Origin: Notamacropus eugenii
Lineage: Eukaryota; Chordata; Mammalia; Diprotodontia; Macropodidae
Assembly: GCF_028372415.1 (NCBI RefSeq)
Contig: NC_092872.1
Coordinates: 260,487,008 to 260,551,007 of the forward strand
Length of the DNA stretch: 64,000 nt
Direction of reading: 5' to 3'
In this document: positions 34,501 to 45,654 of the stretch, one piece after another
Layout of the letters: the number at the start of each line of letters is the position of its first letter
Numbering within the stretch: the first letter of the stretch is position 1
Notes under the pieces: generated by a model
Databases searched by the model: none
Seen by the model: only the letters and a program-made list of their open reading frames with translations
What the model was told of the DNA's origin: nothing
Position numbers and translations under genes: made by a program

Positions 34501-34790
34501 GAATTTGGAATTCAAAGTTTTAAAAACAAATGTTAAAAATTGTTTTCATGTGCAACTGGAAAATAGGATATATAGGCAATGGGGTATGGGAAATCTATAT
34601 TGTCCTACAAGAAAGGGGAAGGGGATGGGGGGGAGTTAAAAGGGAGGGCAGACTGGGGGAAGTGGTAATCAGAATGGGTGTCATATGGAATGAGGGGGAG
34701 GGGAGAGATGGGGAGAAAATCTGGAACTCAAAATCTTGTGGAAATGAACGTTGAAAATTAAAAATAAATAAATTAAAGAATTTTTTAAAA
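31599..34790 (+). mobile_element. HAL1-like half-L1 element (ORF1 only)
   Basis: The 5' end is of marsupial L1 type ('gggggtggagccaagatggc'). A broken ORF1 runs about 32160-33200 in several frames. The coiled-coil part is near 32473-32655. RRM and C-terminal parts follow: HLKIIGLPE near 32730, PRNIVAKFQSSQVKEKILQA near 32890-32960. ORF1 is followed not by ORF2 but directly by the L1 3' UTR ('caatatgactattatggaag', 'gtataacctatattggatgg') and an A-rich end. Without the LTR at 33612-34193 it is about 2.6 kb, the size and layout of HAL1 elements. A GATA microsatellite lies at 33370-33396. Confidence 0.75.
33612..34193 (+). mobile_element. Solo LTR inside the HAL1-like element
   Basis: A 582-bp unit starts TGTAAGAG and ends CTCTAACA (inverted, 7 of 8) with AATAAA at 34147-34152. 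Host element sequence breaks at 'tttggcttagggagg' and resumes at 'actgaataacatata'. The target duplication is not clear. No internal viral genes are present. Confidence 0.75.
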
Positions 34791-35365
34791 TGCAGTATAG
34801 ATAAATTAGGTTCAATTCTATGCTAGCCTCATTTAATTTTGTTACTAAAAAATTCAGTCAAGTTATAACAGCAAAGAATTTAAAAAGAAAAAAGAATGAA
34901 AGATAAAAACAACTAATGGTAATACCACGTATTCCAAAGATCTTCTCAACTCTAAAAGCATAAAGGCTCTCTCATGAGACCTGGCCTCTCTCGGTAGCAT
35001 TCTTCCTTCTCTATTGTCACTATTCTGCTTTCTTCAAGTTTGAGTTGGCTCCTAGATAGGATCCTTTCCTTCATTCCTCTTCCTTCTTTCATCCTACCCA
35101 GGGCATAGAATGTCAGGCCTCTCCTGCATTCACAACAAGACACATCAGATCTCTATTTTCTTTGCTCCCAGTAGCTGACATCCTTTACAATTTCTTCTCT
35201 AGAGCTTCTTCCCTCAGTAGCTTACTTTGTTCTACCACTCAGTAAGAGGTCACAGATTCTAACCCTCTGGTCAGTTAGGCTCTCTTCAGCTGCAGTGACC
35301 TAGGCCACAAACCCAGCCACTCAGCTCTTCTAAAAACAAGTGTGGGGTCTTTTCCCCTAGAGAAC
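34791..35365. other. Intergenic, no feature recognised
   Basis: Pyrimidine-rich sequence precedes the next LTR. It may include remains of retroviral or LTR sequence, but I see no defining motif. Confidence 0.3.
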
Positions 35366-35926
35366 TGATGGGGTGCAAGCTCTGGGAAATGACCCTCCCA
35401 CCCTGAACTTTCCTTGAACTTTTCCTTATGGTCAAGTCTCTGGTGTTTGCCTGAGGCATCCACCCATTCCAGTCAAGTGGTCTTTCATTGTGGCCCCAGC
35501 CCAAAGTTCCAATTCTCAGTTATCTCTAATCTAGCCCAGCTCTTCATTGTCTCTTACCTCCCAATTGCCCCTAGTTACTTCCCTCCTTTAATTCCTTCTA
35601 GGTCCCTTCTAACAGTCACCCCAGACTACTTATCTACTCCCATTTAGATCTTCCCACTCCTCGACCACTGTATATATATAAGGTCCATCTTGCCTCTACA
35701 AAGTGCTGATTCCTTGAGAGTCGGGCCAATGCTAAGAGATTCAGTCTGGTCAGCTTGTCAATACAAGTGTTCTATGGTAGATTTTAAGAATTTCTCCCAC
35801 CTTGACCTGTGTTCTAATAAACCTTGTCTTTGGCTGAAAGAAGGCTTGGGTCAAATTCATTCAAGGCAGAACCCACACATCATTTGCCCTTGAATTTTGG
35901 AGTCCCAGCACCCCTAAACCTCAACA
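35366..35926 (+). mobile_element. Endogenous retroviral LTR
   Basis: It begins TGATGGGGT and ends CCTCAACA. A TATA-rich box lies at 35671-35680 and an AATAAA at 35816-35821, so the U3-R-U5 order can be read. The flanks gaac / gacc are a possible decayed 4-bp duplication. The 3' part matches the LTRs at 36191 (antisense) and 37240. Confidence 0.7.
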
Positions 35927-36190
35927 GACCTAATCTTTCCAGCTGCCACTCAAGCTTGGAGTCACATTATGCAAATCCAACACAGAAATAAAGTGCCCCA
36001 AGCACTACTATGGACTAGACTACTGTTTCTTCAACTTTTCAAAATGACAAAATATTACAAAGCCATGACATTTAATGTAAGCCCTGTCGAGAACATACTT
36101 TTTAAAAAGAAGCTGTATATACATTGAACAGAGAGGAGTGATTAACTTTTCAAATTTTGTGAGTCTCTAGCTTCTGCAGTTATTTCAGAG

Positions 36191-37040
36191 TGTTATGGTT
36201 GGGGTGCTGGGGCCCCCAAAATACCAACATCCTGAGTCCTGCTCAAATGAATTCAACACAAGCCTTCTTAAAGCCAAAGAAAAACAAAGTTTATTAAAGA
36301 AAAGCCATACTGGGTTGACTCTTGAGTCTAAGCATTTGTGTTCATCCTTCCTTGACAAAGAAGACCATGCCATCAGAGAAATAATGACATGATTTACACT
36401 TGACTTTGTTTTTGAGAAAGAGAGGGCTGTGCAGGTCACCAGCCTCACTTCTCCTCCAGAGGCATCTGAATCCAGTGACCAGATATTCATCAGGATGACT
36501 GGAGATGACCCATGATGAGGCAATTGGGGTTAAGTGACTTGCCCAAGATCATACAGTTAGTGAGTGTCAAGTGTCTGAGGTAAGATTTGAACTCAGGTCC
36601 TCCTGATTCCTGCACTGGTGCTTTATCCATTTCATTACCTAGCTGCCCCAAGCATTTGTAAGGCTTGTATTAATAAATGAGCCAGATAGAATCTCAGCTA
36701 GACAGAGTGTGAGCTGAATTGAATCTGAGCACCTTCATGGAGGCAAGAAGGAACATAAATACAGAAAAGACTGAGGGAAGAATCCATGTGTCTCCAAGTG
36801 GTCTGGGGCTCCAAGGATGGTCTTGATAGGGAAAGTCAGCCCAGAATGTAGATCAAATCCAGGGAGGATCCAGATGGTAGTCTAGACAATCAGGGCTGGG
36901 TTACAAGGACCTCAAGAGAATGCTAAATAGTGGCCAATAGTCTAGACAATAAGATTTTGATATGATGAAGGATCAAAGATAGGGAGTATCGAGTATCTGG
37001 GCTGGGCAATGTGGACCTCAAGAGAATGCTAAATCAAATA
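36191..37040 (-). mobile_element. LTR, antisense, with SINE insertion
   Basis: It begins TGTTATGG and shows antisense AATAAA at 36290-36295. The sequence outside the SINE (36191-36339 and 36650 to about 36810) is the reverse complement of the LTR at 37240-37866, e.g. 'taagcatttgt ... gcttgtatt' against 'aatacaagc ... acaaatgctta'. The far edge is unclear. A degenerate duplicated block lies at 36851-36929 and 36971-37037. Confidence 0.7.
36340..36649 (-). mobile_element. Marsupial SINE, second type, with 10-bp target duplication
   Basis: The antisense copy begins with the tail-type 'catccttccttgacaaagaa' and passes 'gaccatgccatcagagaaat', 'gtcaccagcctcacttctcc' and 'gttaagtgacttgcccaaga', to the tRNA head ('ctttatccatttcattacct'). 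It is flanked by the perfect duplication aagcatttgt (36330-36339 and 36650-36659). Its host is an LTR. Confidence 0.92.
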
Positions 37041-37239
37041 AGAGGAATCCAAGGAACCCTCCAAGGCCAGGCTTTCTGGGGACAAATGGGACCAAAACCC
37101 TCCTAGTCTAAGGGACAAAGGTCTCAGTTTGGTCTCATACTCCATCAACTACGATCATTGAAATAGAGTCTTTGAAATTATCAACATCCAAAAAGTCTAT
37201 GCTACCCTCCCCCAAAAATAATCTGAATATTTCTGAATG

Positions 37240-37866
37240 TGATGGGGTTCAGACTCTGGGAGCATCCTTGAGCTCCCCTTGAATCTTCTCACTTAATCTG
37301 GCCTTGCTTACTCAAATCTAATCTTCCCATTTGTTTCAGCAGTCTCAGGAAGCCCAGGGGATTTTCATTATCATTCTGCTCTGGTCTCTGTTGCACCTCC
37401 CACCCTTGATCTCATCAAAACCCCATTCCTGCAGCTGACCACTCCCATCAAGAGCTGTATTACAGATCTCTCCTTTGTCTGATATCTCCTGATAGCCTCC
37501 AGCTGTTTCCAGCCTTTGACCCTCCTTGGACTTGTCCTCAAGACCCTCCCTAAACTCCTCCTCCCATCACCCTACACTACCAGACCACCCCCAGATCCCT
37601 CCTATGGTCTTTTCTGTATTTAGTTCCATGTGGCCTCCGTGAAGGTACTCAGATTTAATCCAACTCGGACTGTCTAGCTGGCATTCTATCTGGCCTGCTT
37701 GTGAATACAAGCGTTTACAAATGCTTAAGCTCCTTAAGAGCCAACCTAATTTGGTGAATCTTTAATAAACTCTGTTTTCTTTGACTTTAAAAAGGCTTGA
37801 GTTGAATTCATTCAAGCACGACCTGGACTGTTGGTATTTTGAGGTTTGCGCCCGGAAACCTCGTCA
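37240..37866 (+). mobile_element. Endogenous retroviral LTR
   Basis: It begins TGATGGGGTT and ends CCTCGTCA, with AATAAA at 37764-37769 followed by a U5-like part. The imperfect flanks aatg / gatg may be a 4-bp duplication. It is in inverted orientation relative to the related LTR at 36191. Confidence 0.7.
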
Positions 37867-38261
37867 GATGTACAGAAATGCATAGAGAACAAAGTGAATC
37901 AATTTTAGTTCAAATTACTTCCTTGACTTGAGTATGTAAATATACATGTGCAAGCTGTTTTCTCAATGGGTCCTGGGGGCCCAGACTCCAGGCAGTCACT
38001 TCAGTGACTGGGGGAAGTCACAGACATGCTTAAAAGCAACCCAGACTCCCTAGTCCTCTTGACCATCCACTGTGCCAATTTCTAATCCTCTTAGGCTGCC
38101 AACAAGAAACATATCCCAGAACATCTGAAAATTTTAAAATATATTCTTTTGTTCATCTTTTATTAATTTCCCCAGATATTATGAACAGCTATTCCCCTCA
38201 GTTCTCTAGGCAGCTCTCTATTTCCATTCTCAGCTGAGGCCATTCACTGTTCTTCCTTTGT
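37867..38261. other. Intergenic, no feature recognised
   Basis: No repeat or gene is recognised between the LTR and the SINE cluster. Confidence 0.3.
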
Positions 38262-38690
38262 TCTACTGGTGACATCAAAATATAATGTTCTGACTTGAGT
38301 GTGAATTGGATTTAGTCTAGGCAGAACTTAGTAAAGTCATTAGCCCCACTCTCTCCCCCAGAATCATTAGAGTCCAGTGGTAGACAAAGTCAAGATGACT
38401 AGCAATGGCAGGGGATGCAGTAGATGACCTTGTCCTTTCTAAATTAAAGTCTTTCCCAGGTCTCATTTTTATGTGAGGTTATGCCAATTCAACAATTAAG
38501 GGCTAGGTAAGAATTGAGACAAAACATGACCTAGTTTACCATCACAAAAGTTGTGTTTGTCCTTCCTTTTTGAAGGGGATCATGACTTCAGAGAAATGAT
38601 GACAGGACTTGTAGTTGACTGATTTGAATGAGAGAGGGCTTTGCAAGGTCACCAGCCTCATTTTTTCCTCCAGAGCCATCTGAGTTACCC
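38262..38690 (-). repeat. Two SINE fragments of the second type
   Basis: Antisense wording occurs twice: 'gtgaattggatttagtctag ... agtccagtggtagacaaagt' (38262-38545) and 'ccttcctttttgaagggg ... gtcaccagcctcatttttt' (38553-38690). Both are decayed. Confidence 0.6.
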
Positions 38691-39234
38691 TTTTAGGGTA
38701 AGGCCTTTTCAGTTTCTCCCTTAGAGTGAGGCAATGCCCATTCAGTGAATAGGACTCTTTAAGAAATGAGTCAAGGGATGGCCCCTTTAATTAGGAAAAA
38801 AAAAATCAAGGGGCTATTAAATTAATTAAATTAAATGTCCCATTAAAGGGAAACCCCTGAACAAACCCTGGAACAACAACCCTGAGGGTCTTCCACTCCC
38901 ATCACAAAAGTATCAAATTAGAAAGGGAAGTTTCTGGTCAGAAGAGAAACAATTGCTATTTACACTCATTCAGACCAATCCTTGAACCCAATTAACTCTG
39001 GATCTCAGGGACTGGACAACAATAGGTCCCTGACCAAGTACCACTTAATGGTTATTTTGAGGGCCCTTCAGGCTCAGAGGGAATGTAAATAGTAACTGTT
39101 TCTTTTTTGGCCAACCCTGAGGTTCTTCCCTTCTCAGAATTTTTTTTTTTTTTTTTTTTAGTAAATGGGCCTTCCCTTCATTCACTTCTTAAAGAGGCCC
39201 ACTCAAAGGGAGAACTTGAAAAGACTTTAGCTTA
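38691..39234. other. Intergenic, includes T-run at 39139-39160
   Basis: Short repeated wording ('ctttcccaggtctc', 'ggcaatgcccattcagtgaa') suggests the tail of a SINE or LTR fragment. A poly-T run of about 20 lies near 39139-39160. There is no gene. Confidence 0.35.
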
Positions 39235-39455
39235 AAAGGGCCAAGGTCTCCCATTGCATTCTGGGCCATCTCCAGTAGTCTTCATCAATATCTAGCCACC
39301 GGACGTAAGTGACTCTGGAGGAGAAAATGAGGCTGGTGACTTTGCATAGCCATCCCTTACTCAGATCAAAGTCAAATGAAGTCTTGTCATCTTCTCCCTG
39401 ATGTCATGGTCCTCTTCTAGAATGAAGGACAAACCACAACCACAAGCCATCAAAA
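39235..39455 (+). repeat. SINE fragment of the second type, sense
   Basis: It shows 'gggccatctccagtagtctt', 'ggaggagaaaatgaggctgg', 'ctgatgtcatggtcctcttc' and 'gaatgaaggacaaaccacaa'. This is the 3' two-thirds of the family; the tRNA head is absent. Confidence 0.7.
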
Positions 39456-40088
39456 GTTAAAAAATGAGCAACAGAGGCTAGGGTGGAGGGCTATTATTGG
39501 TCATTCAATAAAAGTCAGAGTTATTTGGGTTTAAAAGTATAGTCTGGTAACTCCATTTGAATCACAATAAGCTTTTTTTTAAGCCTGTTTTATCAGAGAT
39601 ATATTTCAAGAGAGCATAACTGAAAAACTGCACAGGACAGAAAGTACATTGTCTCACCTTTTTGAAAAGAAAACAGCACAAAAATCACAATAAACAAATA
39701 AATAATGGAGAGGGGGAGAATCTAGCCTTCAAACCTCAAAATATCTTACAAAACATAAAATACCAAAAATTATATTCCTGTGGTCAAGGCATCCACACAT
39801 AAGAGCACCATGTTTTCTTACTTTCCTTTCCACCTCAAAACCAATCTTTCCTTCCTCGTGTAGCACATGGAGCTACTCTCCTAACCCCTACTTGCACTGA
39901 CAGGTTAGAGTTTGGCTACATCTCTCTTTCTGAGTTCTAACTATTACAAATGGAAGGGATGGTTTTCTAGTGTCATAATTTACAAGTGCCCATTATATGC
40001 TTAACCTCATGATTATAAATTAATATCAATTAAGCAAATTTAGTTAGCTTTTCAGAGGTGGTATTTACTAAAGTTGTAAACAGTTGGT

Positions 40089-40376
40089 ACTGTCATTTCT
40101 GGTAACAAATAACCAAAGAGTCATGGGTTTTGCAACCACAGCTTACTCCAAAAATACCAAAGAGCTCACACAGGTTAAAAGCAAGAACCTTTTGTTATTC
40201 TACTGAGTGAGAGAAATTAAACACACATGTCAGAGCTTCTGAGGCCTAATTTCTTACCCCAATAGAATAAAGAAAGCTTTTTGCTTTTAACCTGTGTGAG
40301 CTCTTTGGTATTTTTGGAGTAAGCTGTGGTTGCAAAACCCATGACTCTTTGGTCATTTGTTACCAGAGTTGACAGT
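40089..40376. repeat. Long inverted repeat (hairpin-forming)
   Basis: Left arm 40089 to about 40222 and right arm about 40240-40376 are reverse complements. The outer core, 40099-40184 against 40281-40366, is 86 bp with a single mismatch. Toward the centre the arms still align, but with roughly one difference in four. A loop of some 20-30 bases is left. An 86-residue minus-strand frame (40217-40477) overlaps it and is not a recognised gene. No terminal target duplication is evident. Confidence 0.9.
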
Positions 40377-41685
40377 TTGATGGTAGCAGTGAGATCAAAA
40401 AATAAAATTATCTTCTGCCCTGCTCCCAGTGAGAAGTATGGTATGTACAGGAGCCCTTTGAGCTCCACTTGTTTCAAACTTGGAGAGGAGAGTGGCAGTG
40501 GGTGATTTTCTTTTCCTGATTCTCTAGCTCCTGTCTTTGGTTGAGCTCTACCACCTTGGAAGACTGAAATTTTGGTTGTTGCCTACTGAAGATAGGTTTT
40601 ATTGGCCCTCCCTCAGGAGAAGTTTTATTTGAACCCTCCCTAGGAGAGGTTTTGGTTTTCTATAGGGACTTTATTTCAAGTCTCATCTTAAGATCTTTAG
40701 AAATTGGTACTGCTTTTTCTCGGGCCTGGAAACAAGCTGTAGAGGATGATCTGCCTCAGAAAACAGCAGTTTAAAGTCTATATCATGGGCCCCAAATTGG
40801 GAGGTATGTAATTAATTGGCAGAAATTGATCCAAGATGACTCCAGTCACCATAGGCCAATTTGGAGTTCTTTTGATTGAGATAAAATATATTACCTTAGA
40901 AAATGTCTTGATGAAGCCAGCAAGAAAACTAAATATCCCAAATTGAATATTTTTAACAAATATCTACTCAAAACTACCAAGAGAGAAGCCTTTTATAACT
41001 TGGGTTCACTAAAAAAAAAGCTTAGATAGAATTATCCTATGTGTCTGTCCTATCATTTTGTCTGTTTGTGTCTTTGTAAAATGTGAAATATCTGTGTCGT
41101 GTTTGCATTATTTGAAGATTCTGTTCCCTTGAAAGATTTAAAATGCAGCCATCTAGAAAAACTGGAAAAGATTAATGAACTTTCATAATTGAAGCAATGG
41201 GTCCAATAACCAGGACAAACTCCCACATTAGACTTTCCCAAGGAGATTAGGCTATAAGAAAAGTAATGCTGCTGAGGAGGGGTGGGAGGAATCTGAAAAA
41301 CATTTTATTTTTCTGTCGTTTCACTTTAGCCATTTTGTAATACAAAAATATAGTCAGATAACCAAAGTTTGTAGAACTGCTAAAAACATCTTGGTAAATT
41401 TTGAATGTTAAGGAGATTAATCATTAAGGAGTTTGAAGATTTGTCATTTTTAAGATTGCAAGGAAGAACTCCTGGGATTTTGGATAATTTCAGGAATTCA
41501 CTCCCTTCAGAAATGTCTTAGTAAGTTTTGGTATATCACAGTAGAATTTGTTTTAAGGAAAAATACAAATTAAAACCTTATACAAGTTAAAAATGACATT
41601 TGAACTTCCCCAGTAGATCAATAGCTTCATTGTTTTATGACAACAAAGGAAGGCAGTTAGTTTAGAAGTAATCCCAGAGTGAGGG
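40377..41685. other. Intergenic, no feature recognised
   Basis: I see no gene or clearly assignable repeat. Wording near 40600-40690 ('cctccctcaggagaagtttt', 'cctccctaggagaggttttg') is a short imperfect direct repeat. Confidence 0.3.
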
Positions 41686-41687
41686 GG

Positions 41688-41689
<2 letters not shown>

Positions 41690-41751
<62 letters not shown>

Positions 41752-41752
41752 T
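41690..41752 (+). repeat. (AT)n microsatellite
   Basis: About 60 bp of nearly pure AT dinucleotide, with one C near its 3' end. It is self-complementary. Confidence 0.97.
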
Positions 41753-41959
41753 GGTTTACACTTTATAGCTACTTCTTGTTAACTCTTCCTTGATAATGAA
41801 AAAAGACTGTTTAAACCATAGATCTCTTGTGACACTCCCTCCCCCCCAATTCAGAGACCCTCTTCCTATCATCCTTTTAACCATCCTCATCTCAGATCAA
41901 GTTTCCAAATACAGGTGCTAAAAGAAAATGATGGGGAAATGTAGGGAAACTTGAATTAC

Positions 41960-42165
41960 ATTCTGGTTGCAGAAATTTATTAGGTGTATAACTCAAGCAA
42001 GTTATCTTATCTTTGTTTACCTTAGTTTCCTGATCTGTAAAATGAAAAATAATAATGGTACCCACCTCCCAGAGTTGTTGTGAGTATTGAAATGATATAA
42101 TGATTGTAAAGTGCTTAAAATAGTGACTGGCATATGCTAAACACTATATTACTATTATTTCTTTA
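41960..42165 (+). repeat. CORE-SINE with L2-like tail
   Basis: It shows 'ttaccttagtttcctgatct', 'aataatggtacccacctccc', 'agagttgttgtgagtattga' and 'tgtaaagtgcttaaaatagt'. The head is decayed. Confidence 0.7.
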
Positions 42166-43329
42166 ATTGAATATAATTGTTATAAATCTAAAGTGGGTTT
42201 GAAATTGCCAAAGGTAATAAGATTGATGATTTTTTTACATTGGACAATTTGGAAATGCAACTGACTGAATGGATATCATCTAAAGTTTTTGTTTCATGTT
42301 TTAAATACATGATATTGTTTGTTATTATTGTATTTCTAAATTTGCTTATATTTTGAAATTTGAGAGACCATTTTAACAGAAATGCTGTTAGACAAATCTT
42401 CCCTTATATTTTGGATATTGTTACACGTGAATTGGACTTTTAAAAAGATGTGATAAAAAAACAGATATTTGAAAACTGTTAATTATTTAATGAGGTATAT
42501 TTTCATATAAAACAATAATAATAATAAATGTACTATAACAGCAAATTTTCAAATGAAAATCCTTGACTATTATGAATATATATATATATATATATATATA
42601 GTGGTTTTGAAGATGTAGCTTCAATATATTAATGATGAGTCAAATGAAACGTATTTGCTCTATGTCTGAAGTCCCAGAATATGGATAGCTTTTATTTATA
42701 CGTAAAGGATAAATGAAACTATTAGGGAAACATCAGGAAAGATATTTAAGCCTTAAGTTGTGGTTAGTGAAATTTTGCCATTTAAGGTAAAAATGCTTGG
42801 GACTATAATTACTATTGTTTTGAGTTTTGATTGCAGGGATAGTTGTCTGAATTGTTATGAAGCCAATGGTAGAAAATGGCATGTGCTGCATTCTGAGGAC
42901 TGCTAAAGGTGGATGTCTGTACCTGGGAAAAGTTCTGAGGATAACCTTGGCATGGCCAAGGTAGGATCCTTCTGACTCTATTTCCTCATTGTACTATTTC
43001 TTTTCTGTACAGAAAAATTCCCCGCTTGGTTAATCCTGAACCTTGCTTTTAATGCCCTGTGACTACATGACTGGCCATCAGATATGACTCATGAAGACAT
43101 GACTGATGCCTGGAATCAAACTAAGCTAAGGGAGGTTCCCCCCTGTTATGATATATGAGGTGTTCTCACCTGACAATGGTATCTGATATGTAGTATCTTG
43201 TCAGTTACTTCAAGTTGTGGTGGGATGATTTGATAGATTGATTCAATTGATTCCTCCATACATTTTTCTGAAAAGACAAGATAACCTCCCACCTTCTCAC
43301 AGATGTGCTTTATCTTGTATGCTATCTTT
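42166..43329. other. Intergenic, AT-rich, no gene
   Basis: It contains a short ATA/TA run near 42508-42530 and a (TA)n run at about 42575-42601. No family is otherwise recognised. Confidence 0.4.
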
Positions 43330-43555
43330 TGTTGTCAATTCCTAGGGAACCTTAAAAGGCCCTCCCTTCATCTCTGTTTAAGTGTCATGCCTGTTGAATT
43401 CCTATACAACATTCAAGGCCTAGACCAAATGCCATTATCTTCCTGATATCTTTGATGATTTCTCCAGTTGGAAATGATTTTTCCTTCATCTAACCTTATA
43501 ACACTTAGTAATTCTCTTATGGCTCTACTTCGTTTTGTCTTTATGAGTATAAAGG
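43330..43555 (+). repeat. L2 fragment
   Basis: It has the L2 order 'gaattcctatacaacattca', 'ctagaccaaatgccattatc', 'cttataacacttagtaattc'. The matching 3' terminus may be the piece at 44410-44570. Confidence 0.55.
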
Positions 43556-44409
43556 GGCACTAGTCAGTGAGCTTAATCCTTATGAACATGCACAGGGTAC
43601 TTGTTCAATGCGATCCCCATGTGGACTTTGGAGTATAACCAGATATTCCTTAATTAGTTCTGAGCCATTAATGATGTGGTAAAGAGGAGCCTTTTTGATG
43701 ATTATAGAGTTAGAACTGGGGTAGATTAAAAAAGCACTAGTGAAACAAGACTTGTCATTTGAATGGGCTTCTGCCTGGCTCGGTGGGGAAGAGAGACCAT
43801 AATCCTTTTTTTCTTTCCACCAGGGTTGCCACAAAGTGAGCCCATGGCCCTGTAATTGCTCTTCTTGTTTTTCCTTCCTTCCTCTGTCTAGATGAAGTTG
43901 ATTAGAGATGGCTATGAACAAGTGAGCTTCAAAAGGTCAAGAAAACAGGCCACTAGGAAGTCTGGCAGTAAAATCCATGCTGGTTTTTGTGGTCATCCAA
44001 TCCAGTGTCAGGTTAAGATCCAGAGATGTAACCCATCAGTATTTGAGATGTCAACTCACTTGGACAAATGCTAGTGGTCCAAAAATTGAGGTAAGTCTGA
44101 TCCTTCTCTTTTTAGACACTGAAGTTGAATATGAGAGAGTATACTCCCAGCTTTTGGAGTGAAACGTTTGTGTTTTGATTCTGACTAAATCTTTGAAGTA
44201 CATATTCCTTTGTCAAAGTTAAGCAATGTTAATTAGTTAAATGGAACTAGGAAGTTAGTTACTATTGTTTGTATGGCAGTGGGAAACACACAAAGATGGG
44301 GGCTCTAACCAATAGCTTTAGAGAAAGATACTCCAAACCCTCAGTAGTATCCCTAAACTCTGAGAGGGAGATGTAGCCTTCCTTAATCTGGAAGAGTAAG
44401 ATCATAGTA
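43556..44409. other. Unassigned sequence between two L2 pieces
   Basis: It includes an unremarkable 113-residue minus-strand frame (43580-43921) with no recognised domain, and short plus-strand frames. It could be an insertion that split one L2 copy, since L2 wording occurs on both sides. No ends or target duplication are evident. Confidence 0.3.
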
Positions 44410-44570
44410 ATTGTTACATATTTATTTGTGTTCACTTTATCACCTGTAAGATTGTAATACCCAGAGGGCAGGAGCCATTTTATTTATCTTTGCATCTACC
44501 CTGGAATTTAGAACAGTGTGTTATACATAGTAAGATGTTAATAAATATTTATTAAATGAATGTTAAATAT
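44410..44570 (+). repeat. L2 3' terminus
   Basis: It shows 'gtaatacccagagggcagga', 'atctttgcatctaccctgga' and 'gatgttaataaatatttatt', a standard L2 end. Confidence 0.75.
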
Positions 44571-45650
44571 TGACTTGGTCCTCTTAATTAGTTCCTCTGT
44601 TCTTTTCCTTCTATTTCTCCTTCTCTCTGTGTAATTTCCATTGGCATCATCCCTCTGCCTGTAAATATGTGAAAGTCATCCCATATTTTGGAAAAAAGAT
44701 TGTAAAAACCAACTCACCTGTCCTCCTGACACATAAAGTCTGGACAAAATTTTGGAGATATCTCTCAAAAAATCCCTCTAGCCTGTGTCCCCACTCAGGG
44801 AACTCCTGAGTTTATTTTGCCTCCCAGAAAGAGCTTTTAGCTCCTCTGCAGGTGCTCAGACTAACAAGACACTGAAAATAGAAAAAAAAAAGTCTCATTT
44901 ATATAACAAAAAAGCTAGAAAGGACTCACACTAAACACACAGATATTTAAGAAAATCTTCCCACTTCCAATGTGGAATTATGCAGTCCTCATGTCTCACA
45001 GGACCATAGAAGTAACAAGCCAGATTTACTAATACATGTCATTGTGCTATGTCTCATTGCTCCTTGGTTTTGACCCCTCCTCTGCTGTTAGTTTGGCTTT
45101 GGACTCTGGCTGCTTCTCTAGGGGTGGATGGGAAGTAACTCCTTTCAGAATGTGTCTCTTTCCATGTTCATGTGTAGAGCTTAGTGTCTGTCTCTCAGTT
45201 GCTGAGGCTTCCCTCTTGGGGCTACACAGATGTAGCATAGGCTTCTTTCCAAGTCCACATGTATTTCAGCATCTCTGACTCATCTGGCCTGCCATTGTTT
45301 CCAGGTCTTTGTGGTGAGCTCACCATCCATCTGTGTCTCCAGCTATTAGCCTATATTACACATCTTATGTAGAAGCAGATCCATTCCATGCATCTGTGTC
45401 AGGAGTCCCCAGTGCACAAGAGAGGAAGGGCTTACCAAACTCCTCTAGGTACAAACCTACTCCTTTTTCACTTCCATTTTGAATAAGTGGTCTGCATCTG
45501 ATGCTATTTCCTTACTACTCACTAACTTCTTAAATTCCTGCAACTTGGCTTCCATTCCTACTTTATTGAAACTATACTGATTTCAAAATTCATTTGCCAT
45601 TTTCTCGTCAGATCTCATTTGCTTTGTAACAACTGACAATGTTGAATTTC
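44571..45650. other. Intergenic, no feature recognised
   Basis: Pyrimidine-rich, with no repeat family or gene recognised. The overlapping short frames on both strands near 45036-45278 show no domain. Confidence 0.3.
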
Positions 45651-45654
45651 TATC

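Noticed and set aside
29025..37866. An intact endogenous provirus
   Set aside because: Only LTR-type sequences are seen. I find no gag, pol or env-like frame between any pair of LTRs, and neighbouring LTRs differ in family or orientation.
40217..40477. 86-residue minus-strand frame as a gene
   Set aside because: More than half of it lies in the inverted repeat, and no family is recognisable.
43580..43921. 113-residue minus-strand frame as a gene
   Set aside because: No recognised domain, no splice or promoter context, and it lies between two L2 fragments. Left as unassigned sequence.
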